Positions 10,433 to 22,035 of a stretch of 64,000 nt of DNA are shown here, in pieces. Each line of letters starts with the position of its first letter. Positions within the stretch are counted from its first letter, which is position 1. Made by a program: the position numbers and the translations under genes. Under the pieces are notes generated by a model that did not search any database, had not been told where the DNA came from, and saw only the letters and a program-made list of their open reading frames with translations. The DNA is from Glebionis coronaria (taxonomy: Eukaryota; Streptophyta; Magnoliopsida; Asterales; Asteraceae), in NCBI GenBank assembly GCA_025667525.1, contig CM046879.1, forward strand, positions 387,709,039 through 387,773,038, given 5' to 3'.

Positions 10433-11337
10433 CTCTCTTGTTCGTCATCTATGTGTCCTAACGAGATTTAATTGATCTCTAGGCTCTAGACTCGATTTGT
10501 GCACTTTTAGTGGTCGGAGGCTGCAGCAGATGCCACCTTTGAATATCAAATATCTCGGAGTGATAAAGTTAATAGAAGTCGTGTTGATCTCCGTGACAAT
10601 AAAATAAACTTCTTTTGAGAGAAGCCTAAGTCAACTAGGGAGGGGTTGTGCATTACATCACTGGGTCCATGATGTGTTGTCTTCAGGATGTGTTGACCTG
10701 GTTTTTGCCTAAGTTGTATGGAGGGCTAATTTCTTTACACCTTTTATCCTTACATTTCTTTTTCATTCTTCAAACCCTTTAATGCTTACCAAGACATCAT
10801 TACTAGAACCTTGTTGTGATTGTTCCAGTGCTAGCATCAATACTTAGTTGACATTTAGATATGTTCACATTCTACTCCATCTTTAATAAGGACTTCTAAT
10901 AATCTATTGGATTGTCCCTAAGAAGATCCCTCCGGTTCTGGTTGGATCATAGGACGTATGCCTAACCACGCTTTTGACACCAATAACGTCGTGAATTAAA
11001 GATGTTGTGGGTATTTAATCGTAACCATAAACCACTTTAAATTATAACAAAGTGTTTGAAAAACATTTAACACCTTGCTAGTTTTGTCGTTTCAGAAAAA
11101 CTCCCCCTACACATGTGCATTGAAATGCGAAAGAATTTAAGTAGACATTTTGCACATGTCGGTAAGAGTAAAAGTACTTGAGTCTTTAGATCACATTTTA
11201 ATCACGTTTTCTCCCCTATATCTAATATATAAATCTTTTGATATTAGAGATACCAAATTTGATTAAAATATATTGTGAAAATAGTCTTGAAAAACTTTCG
11301 GGGGGAAAATGTGTCTAACTTAGCATGAATTTAAAAA

Positions 11338-12255
11338 GCTCCCCCTCAAACATTTATCCAATTCAATTTTCATAACGAGGATTTGATCCACATTTAACTT
11401 TTGAGGAGAGGAGTTGTTGAACATACAATTTTTGAATGATTTTGAATAGTCATTGAGAAACTCTTGAAAAAATTGTGTTCAACGCTTTTTTAAAATTCAC
11501 AAAATTCCAAATTAATGAAGAAATGGATTTCAAAAGCATAAACATGAGTTCATAGAATTTGAATGCCTTGACGAATTCACTCAAGTGTAAGAAGATTTCT
11601 CTTCTTTTGCTGAAGGTAAGGGCATTAAAGCGTACACTCCCCCGTGAATATAGATCCGGGTTGCAATCTGAAAGTAATTACAAGCCATTGTGTTGAGCTC
11701 AAAACGTTGAATGTTTTGTGACAAGCTCAACCCGTGATAGATTGCTCTACCTGTTTTTAGGATAAGTTATCTTTAAAGATACAGGAAACATTGAAAGCTC
11801 CCCCTCAAAAATTTATCCAATTGAATTGTCATAAGGAGGATTTGATCCACATTTATATTTTGAGGAGAGAAGTTGTTGAACACACAATTTTTTAATGATT
11901 TTGAATAATCATTGAGAAACGCTTGAAAAAATTGTGTTCAACGCTTTTTGAAAAATCACAAAATTCCAAATTAATGAAGAAATGGATTTTCAAAAGCATA
12001 AACATAAGTTCATAGACTTTGAATGTCTTGACGAATTCACTCAAGTGTAAGAAGATTTCTCTTCTTTTGCTGAAGGTAAGGGCACTAAAGCGTACACTCC
12101 CCCGTGAATATAGATCCGGGTTGCAATCTGAAAGTTATTACAAGCCATTGTGTTGAGCTCAAAACGTTGAATGTTTTGTGACAAGATCAACCCGTGATAG
12201 ATTGCTCTACCTGTTTTTAGGATAAGTTATCTTTAAAGATACAGGGAACATAGAA
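11338..12255. repeat. Tandem duplication, two copies of about 458 bp
   Basis: Copy one (11338-11795) and copy two (11796 to about 12255) both begin AGCTCCCCCTCAAA. They stay closely similar to the shared end ATCTTTAAAGATACAGG. A few percent of positions differ (for example CATTTATCC/AATTTATCC and ATAACGAGG/ATAAGGAGG), so the duplication is not very recent. Each copy carries two CTCCCCC blocks. Confidence 0.88.
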
Positions 12256-13861
12256 ATGGCCGAGGGATTGATCAAAAGGAAAATTTTACAAAAGCGTAGA
12301 AGAAGTGTTCTTACTAAAAGAACTGAATATCTGTACCTTATTGCAAAACAAATCAAAGACCCGCACATAACGCAAAAAGTCCTAACCCTATGTCACTAGG
12401 GCTACAAAATACATATAATACATCATACTTACTGATCATACAATATAGATTACAGGTTTCCATTATTTGGTGATTTAAAAGCCTAGTTTTCAACTTTCTT
12501 AAAACCCGTTATTTAGGGACTGTTTTTTAGATCTGATTGTTAACCATATTTCCCAAACCCAAATCATTGATTTAAGACCAGAATTGAAAAATATATTTGA
12601 ATATCATAATCATAGGCTCCGGAATCACTTAAAAAGCTATCCCGAGACTCACTTTATGACCTTTACAAGATGACCCATTTTCTTAAACTTGGTTTTTGTG
12701 GACTGTTTTCAAAGACCAGATTATTAGACCTAGTTCCAGACCCTTACAAATTGATTAGTGAACAGTTTTGAAAACTAGATTCAAGGGATAATCATAGGGT
12801 TTTGAACCACTTAAAAAATGTATCATGAAACTCATTTTATAGCCCTTACAAGATGATCCAAAAACCGGACAGCTTTGGATCCTTATTTTGTTTTAAGGGT
12901 TTTAGGGTTCGAGATCATGTTAAGATGATTATATCATGTTATAACTTGTGTATAAATTCATCAAAAACCATTTTAGGGCTGATCTAAAAAGATCTAACAT
13001 ACCAAAAGGTTTTTAAAACATTAAATACCCATAACATGTTTTTAGGGTTTATAAAACCCTAGAAATCATATACATAATAAAATTAAAATTAAAAAAGCAA
13101 AGAAGGTGACACAAGGATTATAAGAACTTACATGAGATGAATATACTAATATGATGATCACTAAAGCACAAAAAACACTAGGAAAGAGGAGAAGGATGAA
13201 AGGAAAGCACTAGGAACATCCAAAATTCCAAGGTTTCTAGAATGGAGATGTAGAGAAAACCTTAACAAGATCAATAATGGAGTTTGTGAATTGTGAGGGT
13301 GAAGTGTACGACACATATTGTTTTGGGGGAAGGGTTTTGTGAACCTTGGCAAGTACTTAATTAGGAGAAAACATGTTTCAATTGTTTTTATTTACTTTCT
13401 CCTTTAAACATATTTTGTATTAAAACAAATCTTCTTTCCCTTTTTCTTGCTTAAAACACACGGCCAAAAGGCCCTACATAAGACCAAATACTATTTTTCC
13501 CATTTTTACAAAGTCTTACAAATATTTGCTAATTAATTTTACACCTTTTTTTCCTTTTTAAGCCTTAATAATTTAAGTAATAAAAACAAATAAAATATTT
13601 ATAATATATCAATATAAAACCGGCCGAATAAATATTTTTATAAAAATATATATTTTTTTCTTTTTAAATAAACTATATATTATATGATTATTAATTCTAA
13701 AAGATCTTATAACATCAGGTTTAATTATTTTAAATTTATTTAAATAATTAAATGCGCATTTTTAAATTCCCAGAAATGAAATAAATTTTATAGAAATGAA
13801 CTTCAGATTTCCAAAATGACATAAATGACAAAAATCGTATTCTCAAAAGGTGGGTTTTACA
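12256..13861 (-). repeat. LTR-like sequence, minus strand, left edge unresolved
   Basis: On the minus strand TGTAAAACCCACC begins at 13861. It is followed by AT-rich U3-like sequence and then a C/T-rich leader-like stretch (about 13130-13330). A diverged internal duplication lies at about 12614-12870, where CACTTAAAAA and TTACAAGATGA recur about 182 bp apart. The start and base composition resemble a gypsy LTR, but no primer site, polypurine tract or target duplication confirms it. No gene seen. Confidence 0.35.
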
Positions 13862-15615
13862 AAAATCATTATAATATTTTAGAACACGTGTCATCTAGAC
13901 CATCCTACGGTTTTATTTGAGAAATGTCAACAAAAGACAAGAGGTTTTAAACATAGATGGATCCATATTAAAAGGCATGTTGATCATGTGAAACATCATA
14001 TAAAAGATAGAATAGCATATCATGCAAGTGACGGTTAAACGTTAACACTTTGGCACGAAGCATACAAGCATACAAGTCTTTCAAAGGTTTATACATTTGT
14101 TAATAGCTATCAAACACCCAAATAATATCATAACTATTAATCACTTTAAACAAGAATGTGTAATTAGTACCTAAATGATCAATGCAAGAAAGCATGAATG
14201 AATGGAAAAATAAATAACTTGCATTACCATGATTTTCTAGGTTACTAGAACACAAGAAGGAACAAAAGAGTTCAAGAATCATGACATGTATATACATAAT
14301 CATGTAAGTCTCATTTAATCACACCAAGTTAAGATACTAAAAGGCATCCAAAAGCATATCATGATAAGCATACTTAATTTGCTATAAATTAAGATAATGT
14401 AGTGTATGTGTACAATTAATACATAAGACATGCATAAGAGACGTCATAACTTAAAATGAAAATATCATGCAAAACAAGTTGCCATTTAAGCATTTGAGAA
14501 CATGCATAAATTAGACGAGCTAATATGTATTATATTGGTATTGATTTGACTAAAACAAAATGTTTTGATATGCATGTGTTTAGCAAATAAGCATGAAGAC
14601 ATATGAGCATGTTACATTTCAAACATGTTATTGCTACTTGAATATCCAATTACTACTTGTTTTATATGTGCTTCTAATGAGATATAAAGTTCATCCATGT
14701 AAACTAACATTAGGCATATTTAGGAACATCCATTTAGTCACGTTAGAGAATGAGTATAAGACTATCACTAGTGGTGCTCAATTAGGCTAAACACTACCAT
14801 TTTCAGGTTATACACGAACCTAACTTCTCCTGGAAGCAATCTAACCGGTAGGTTAAATTTATTTATTAGTGCAATAGGTTCTCTAGTAGTCATTCTCATT
14901 TTAGACAAAATGCAATTCCTATATTTTCCTAGTGAAGTGAAGCAAGGATTTAATATGCATTCATCATTAGTAATTAGCATAGAGTGACCTAACTTTCGTG
15001 TTTCATAAAATCCTAATCAAGCATATGGATTAAGTAAGAAACCAAGTAGCATATAGAGGCGCAAACAAGAAAGAGTCAATTAGAGCAAGAAGTATGCAAA
15101 GAGGTATAAAAGGTAATGTTTATGTAGAAGAAAGCTTTTTAAGAATGAACCATTGGATATCTTTTGAGAGTTAACAAATTAAGGTTACATACCTTAGTTA
15201 TTCTTGTGAAATAAAGAAAAGGAGTTGTTAAGCGTAAGTGACCAATTTTTACTAAATAAAGATTTGACCATTTTTTTACTAAACATGACTCACATACAAA
15301 GTGGATTATAACACATGAAGTAATTCACAATGTGTTTATGTAACATTTGTGAAATTATGCTTATATGCAATGTAACAACAAACACACCAACTTAATGCAA
15401 GGGATATAACATAAGTCATATTAGGCATAGCCGAAAGATTAGTGATGAACAAGTAGGACACATGTTGTTTATTAAATATTATTTTCTGAGTGGAGAGTAT
15501 ATTCACACAAGGTTTACAAAAACTATTTACTTATTCTACATAGGTTTATGTTGGTTGACATGATATTAGAAAAACAATTTTGAATCAGTACTGGTCACGG
15601 ACGCTTTTTGGGTGT

Positions 15616-15639
15616 CGGACCCTTGTTGGAAGGGCTCCG
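15616..15639. repeat. CGGACCC hairpin, copy 1
   Basis: CGGACCCTT faces AAGGGCTCCG (one extra C in the right arm). It belongs to a set of three such hairpins in this region. Confidence 0.65.
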
Positions 15640-17086
15640 ACGGGGTCCGAGACCTACTAAGATTGTTTTGAGAAAACATGATTTTTGACCCGAATTTTGA
15701 AGATAGATTTTAATATTTGTTCAACAACCATGTTACATATATGTATGCTGTAATTTAAACTAAGGAACAAGAGAATGTACCTTTATAGCAAGCATATCAT
15801 ACTCAAGTGGTAAGCATGTTCTTATGATGTTTTCATCAATAATAACATTACCTCATTTGTGTGTACTAAATAGGCTCTTATTACCCGTCATATGGTTTGA
15901 ACGACCATTGTCCTTGATCTATTCGGTGGCCCCAATTCAGACATCAAGTATACCTACAAATCATGAAACTCAAGTGTTTGATCCCCATTCTTTATGGGTC
16001 TATTTGGGTTAATCATACCTCTCATAGACATACCAGTTTGAGTGTTACCGAACATATCCCATGGAACTAGATATCTTATTGAAAACTGATTTCAACATGT
16101 GCACATAAATGTCGACACGAAATCACATATGCATATTAAATGAAATTCAAATATAGAACGCATAAGGATATAGGTGTAATGAAATGGTTATCTAAGAATG
16201 AGAAGATAGTTATATACAAGTGAAAGAAAAACTCACAAAACACGTAAGCAAACATGGTTTGACACAAGCAAAATGTTCATATGCACAAATATCTATTAGT
16301 ACTCAACGCAAGGATAATAAAAGTCCAGAGGATTATTCTTTACATCATAGTTTTATCTTATACCAACACCCCTTTTCAAGAACAATTTATGTTTAAAGAA
16401 TAACTCAAGGTGGTGTACTTGACAAGTTTACTTAGTTCATATTTCTAAGTTACTTACTAGGTTCAACTAAGTGTATAACATATGCAAAGAGAGTGAGTTA
16501 AGTCTACAAGTAATGTGAAAGGCAATTTTCCATCTTAGAGTACAAACTCTAGCAAATGTCCTATTGTGCATAATCATGTAATTGACAAGCAAGCAAACTA
16601 GTAACACGGAAAGGTTGACACTTATGTATCAAAAATAGAAGTAATCACAACTTGCAATGATCAAACAAGATATATGTAAACTCATAAACCAAAGCAAGTA
16701 ATATTTAGCATACAAATAATTTTCTTCACTTTGTGTTTAAGTATTACGATCTATACCAAGCTTGATTAGTTTCCTTTGTATGAAAAAATGATTTGTTTTA
16801 GAATGTGGACACAACCTTATTCAACTATAAGCTAATTTGATATGTCTGACTCCACAGAAATAAGATGAAATGCCAAAGTAAGTTCATAATTTTAGAAACC
16901 TTATTGCTTTTGAATTGTTTCAATATCTTATGAATCTAACCAGTACTTAAGAGTGTTTTTAAATGAAAGTTGACTCAATTACCTTTAAAGCGATAGGTGG
17001 CATGACTTTTACGGACTTATGGTTAAAATGTTATGGCCTTTTAAAGATGGATGAAAAACTATAGCATAGACCATCACGGACCCCGA

Positions 17087-17110
17087 CGGACCCTTATTAG
17101 AAAGGGTCCG
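17087..17110. repeat. CGGACCC hairpin, copy 2
   Basis: CGGACCCTT (17087-17095) and AAGGGTCCG (17102-17110) are perfect inverted arms with a six-base loop. Confidence 0.75.
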
Positions 17111-17566
17111 TAGACCACTGATTTCGGTTCCTGAGTCTTTGAGACAGAATGCACTTTTCCCCATAAAATATGTTTTTACATAACGGAAATGTGTAGAACT
17201 TACTAGACTTGATAATAAACATATAGTAGACATCTAAAACACCATTTCTACTTATGATACTTATATATGACTCTAGGAAGTGATTTTTCAACAAAATTAA
17301 GAGTTTTGACAAACACTTATTAAAAAACGTATTTTGTAAGTTTTCTTTATGGACACACAACGACACTTACCAATCTTTTTTAAAAACATCTTTATTTATG
17401 TTGTATGGAAATCTTCAAGCTAATATAGAAAACTATACTAAACAATAAAATTAGCAAGCAATAAGCAAAGAAATGCTTCTCATATTTTATCACGCTTCAA
17501 TGCCAATTTGATACATGGATCGTGCCCTATTTTATAAACCATTTATTTTTAAGAAAATAGAGATTC

Positions 17567-17578
17567 GCTCTGATACCA
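17567..17578 (-). promoter_or_regulatory. Primer binding site, initiator tRNA-Met type
   Basis: The minus strand reads TGGTATCAGAGC, the standard plant Copia primer site complementary to initiator tRNA-Met. It lies two bases from the LTR end (...CTACA). Confidence 0.88.
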
Positions 17579-18174
17579 ATTGTAGAAAACTATTATGGAA
17601 AACATAGGGGGGTGAATACGTTTTTAAAAGTTTTTGTATAAAATGTCCATTAACGAGGACTTATTAAGAGATGCGTTTGTTTATAGTCAATGACTATATA
17701 AATCAAGTAGCACACTGAGTGATCACAACACACGCAACTAATGCAAGTATAAGAATAAAGCAATAAAGATAAGTAAATGCAAACTGACACAATGATTTAT
17801 AGTGGTTCGGCTACAAGGGCAGCTTCCTTGCCCTACATCCACTCTCGAATCACCTACTCAAGAGTTTGACTTCACTTATCAACAATCTCCTTTACACCGG
17901 TGGAGAAACCTTTACACTTAGCTTACAACATTTACCGACACCTAAGCTATGATGTCGTGTTCTTTCACACGGGTACAACAAGTCCCTTCTACATCGCTTA
18001 CACTTTATCCGGTACTTAAGCTACACACTGGGTCCTTTCACAACAGATAGGACCAACATACGGGTTCTGAAACACATGTTGAACCAACACAATTTCTAAC
18101 CTTACAACATTTCTAGGTATTCATCCAAGTATCGGGTTCACATAAGAACCGACAACACACATGAAGTTTGTGAT

Positions 18175-18308
<134 letters not shown>

Positions 18309-18836
18309 CTATGATATGATCTTATCTAGATCATGGATTACATCTTGAAGAACATGTCTTGACATATTCGTAATCCTTATCAACTCGAGTCATGAAGCAT
18401 CAAGATCATAGATCTCATGAAGGAGAAATATGGATCTATACACAAAGTCAACACATACTTAGCCTTTGGCCTTTTCGCACCTTAAGATGTATAGATTAAT
18501 GATGATAAGTCATGGATCTCAGTTGAGAAGCACACGAGATGTCAAGATCATAGATCTTGGACGTAGTACCATGAAATGACTAGTATAAAGAAACTAGTCT
18601 AGATAGAGATGACGCAATGACTTAATGTATGTCTTGTGTTTGAAATTCTTGATCTTTCTTACACCTTAAGTGATCTCTATATCTACAAATAGAAACACTA
18701 AACAAGAAGAAGAACAATTATAGATCTAATATCCACATGTTAGAGAGATGAGATATGTGATAGAAGATGAGATATAGAGAGAAGGTAAAAAATAATGTTA
18801 TAGAAAGGTGTGAGAAAATGAGTGAGCATGTGATAT

Positions 18837-18846
18837 CTATTTATAG
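18837..18846 (-). promoter_or_regulatory. TATA box of the Copia-type LTR
   Basis: The minus strand reads CTATAAATAG, about 365 bases from the LTR start. It is the only good TATA match in this LTR. Confidence 0.65.
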
Positions 18847-18874
18847 CCAAACTCCAGGCACTCACAGACCCTGA

Positions 18875-18896
18875 CGGACCCTTTCACCAAGGGGTC
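18875..18896. repeat. CGGACCC hairpin, copy 3 (in the LTR)
   Basis: CGGACCCTT faces AAGGGGTC across a short loop, about 30 bases upstream of the TATA box on the minus strand. The right arm is imperfect. Confidence 0.55.
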
Positions 18897-19203
18897 ATAT
18901 GGGTTCCATGAGTCTGACAGAAAATCAGCAATTAATTTTGCAAATCTTTTGTTAAGTCAACTCCTAAGGCCAAGTCTATGATCAGATTTTCTTGAAGGTT
19001 ATGTCTATGTTTTGCAAGACATGTTACTAATATTGTAAAAAGTATTTGTCTTTATTTTTACAAAGATAGAAATGTGTAAGTATACACAAAATATGCTTAC
19101 GAGTAACTTGTACATTTTACGTTATGTATTACAAGTTACATGTTTGTCATCAACAAAAGAAACAAGGATGTATAGTTAAATTATCGTAATATTTGCACTA
19201 ACA

Positions 19204-22035
19204 GATTTTTAGAGTCCTACGGCCTTCCATCAAGTCACCAAATGATTTTGTACGAAAACTCATTTTTTGTCCTCTGACCGCGGATCATTAATTGTTCCCC
19301 GAGGTTCCTTATATATAAGGAACTGCGGTTAGTCCGACACTGATTTTTGTAAACTTTAAAAAATAATATAAAATCACTGTAAGTCCGTAGAAGTCTGCCA
19401 CACGTCATTTCGAACGTAACTGTGTCTTCTTTCAATTAAAAATACTTCAAAAACTTCATGCAAACTTTATAATTTAGATGTTTAAGGTATTGAGTCTCGG
19501 TTTGTCGTAAAATTGTGTTTTACTCTTTTATATTAAGTTGGACATCTCTTGTTGGTATATCTTTGAAAATTCATATATTTACGAAGGGTTGAACTTAATT
19601 AAATTTTGAAATGGATCAAAAACTATTTTCAAATTAAATCAAGCTATGTATACTTTGTTGCATCTAGCACTCAAAACAAAGATGAATGGTTATGTGTGTT
19701 TTCTTATGTGTTTTGGATATCTTTATGTGGCCAGTACTATTTGTAGTATTGTTACTTATTTGTCTAATCTTTTGTGCATTGCATATAAGATCAACATCTC
19801 TAGGTTTACAAATGTTACATAAACATTCTTGTATACCTCGTTATGTTTAATAACACTCTTAGATTCGAAAGTTATGCATGCTTGTCAAATCTATTGATAA
19901 CGGTCGTCTTACTCGATCATTGTGTTATTAGTTGAAGTAGACTAATGTTTCACTATAAAACATGAAACACTCTTAAAATCTTAGCTATTTTCTCTTAAAG
20001 TAGTGTTTGTGGGAATCAAGAAAGATTTTAAATATATATCAATTCTTCAAATAATGATTGATATCATTATCGATTCAAATTGACATGTTTACTAGTGTAG
20101 ACATTAACTTGGACTCTTAAGTATATACATCAGATCATAACTCACACTTGTGTTGATGATGTTAGATTGAATCTACTTGTTCAAAATTGTTAGAATTTTT
20201 TTTAATGAATACTTAAAATACACAATCGAGTCGGTTTGACAACTTGGATATCTCGTCCGAAACACTCAAGTAATTTACATTGCAAGGGATTTGGTAAATG
20301 TGTCATTTCCGAAAGACCAATCAAGCATGTTGTAACAAATTGTGTAAACTTTGTTCATACAATTCAATGTTATTGGCCTCAATATCTATTAAGGTAAATA
20401 ATCTTAAATAGACTCTTTTGACAAGATATGCAATGGTGCATTCTTAAACCCCGTTAGGTCATGCCTTATACATATATCATACTTGCTACACTTCATTAGG
20501 AAAATGTAGGAATTGCATTTTGTCTAACATGAGAATGACTACTAGAGAACCTATTGCACTAGAAATTCAATTTGACCTAAGAGTTCAATTACTTCCATGT
20601 GAGAAGTTAGGTTAGTATATAAATCGTAAAAATGGAGGTGCTTAGCCTTAATTGAGCACCTCTAGTGATAGTCTCAAATTCATCCTCTAAATTGATTAAA
20701 TCGCTCTTCCTAAATATGACTATTGATAGTTTACATCAGTGAACTTTGTATGTCATTAGGAGTATTTTTAATTTGTAGGCATTAGGATTTTCTTAGCTTT
20801 CTTCCTACGTCCTAATTAACCTTTCATGCTTTTTCCTATATGTCTTTCTTGCTTATTTATGTTACGCTCTCAAACTTTCATTGTCTGTCGGATAGTTGAG
20901 TCACATGGGTGGTGTAATATGAGTTAGTTGAAGCATAAAGTATAGAGACATGACTTATATATTTTGAAACCTTATACGGCAAGTAGGCCCTATATCATGT
21001 GTAGTGTGTGCAATTGAGCTCGTTTCCAAGATGATTGCTAAATCCTTTGAGACACCCAATTCCATCATATGATGTATAGAGGACATTACACATTTAGAAT
21101 TGAAATATTCCAAGGATATTGTCATTGTATCTCATAACAATATTCTAAATCTGATCATGCGGGAGACAAAGTGGATTTATATCCTTGCTCATTGTTGTAT
21201 GATCCTAAGACATTTATTTAAGTGTTCTTACTCTAAGAAACAAAAAGATCTTGGTATTATTCATTACCAAATCCATTTCTTCATTCACGGGAAAGACACG
21301 ACACAAGATCGAAGTTTATTCTTCTTTAATTTCATTCTAAGGGTCTTTTTCTAAGAGGTTGTTTTTATCATCTTCTTTTGGCCTCTCTTCTTCTTCTCGT
21401 CTTTTGATTCACTTGGTTGTCAAGGAAGGTTAGATTCTAATCTAATCCCTCGTTAAATAAGACTGATAACCTAAATATTTCATTCGAAATATCTACATAA
21501 TTTTAACTTGCAATTACAAAAGTTAAAAGTCATATCCACAACTTGACATTCAAGCCATTCAACAACTTATGTTAAACTGTTTGACCAAGTGATTCTCTGT
21601 TGAGTCTATAATTGATTTTGGACACCCACTGTACAGTTCCTCAAATGAACTAGTGGATCATTATTGATAATGAACCGCGACCAGTGAGTCCCTTTGTTCG
21701 TTTTTTGGTCTATCTCTCTTTTTGACTAGTTTTCTTGAAGATTCCTTTTTTTCTTTTCTTTTAAGTTTCTTATCTATTTTTCTTTCAAGATTTCACTATC
21801 ACCTACTAGGTTGTAGTATTCTTGAATTATATTGTGAAGTTATCCTTAACTTCTTTGTTGAGTCTCTCTCGGTTTTCTTTGATTTCTTTTAATCATGCCT
21901 CTCTAAGTCGAGTCTCTCTCTTATCTCCCTTCTATCTTTTCTAAACCTTTCAATTCGAGCCTCACTATTTCCTCGTCATGTAATTGTTCTTTGAACATTC
22001 ACAATGATTGAGAAGAGCTACGAAACTTTGGGCAT
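19204..22035 (+). other. Non-coding repeat DNA, inverted-repeat arm B
   Basis: No credible gene. Long stretches match the region left of the Copia-type primer site in reverse complement. 20490-20765 pairs with 14680-14950 at roughly 80% identity by eye, and 19795-19845 pairs with 15325-15375. It is best explained as an older copy of a related non-coding element in the opposite orientation, into which the Copia-type LTR element inserted. A perfect 20-base palindrome centred on TATATA lies at 19304-19323. Confidence 0.5.

Larger units (their letters stand above)
9412..12255 (-). other. Non-coding internal 3' region of a Copia-like element
   Basis: No protein of useful length is encoded on either strand. 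The stretch lies inside the polypurine tract of the Copia-like LTR, so it is probably internal non-coding DNA. It holds two sets of direct repeats (10080-10432 and 11338-12255) and several CTCCCCC blocks near 11103, 11340, 11638 and 11798, which read GGGGGAG on the element's strand. Confidence 0.45.
13862..17566 (-). other. Non-coding internal region next to the Copia-type primer site (inverted-repeat arm A)
   Basis: No open frame longer than about 90 codons resembles a protein. The stretch runs inward from the primer site at 17567-17578, so on the minus strand it should be the internal region of a Copia-type element with no visible gag or pol. This resembles large non-coding retrotransposon derivatives. 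The part 14680-14950 is the diverged reverse complement of 20490-20765. Two CGGACCC hairpins lie at 15616-15639 and 17087-17110. Confidence 0.5.

Noticed and set aside
12332..13861. Solo LTR with ends TGTACC...TTTTACA
   Set aside because: I tried 12332 as the left edge, but the flanking five bases do not match, so no target duplication supports it.
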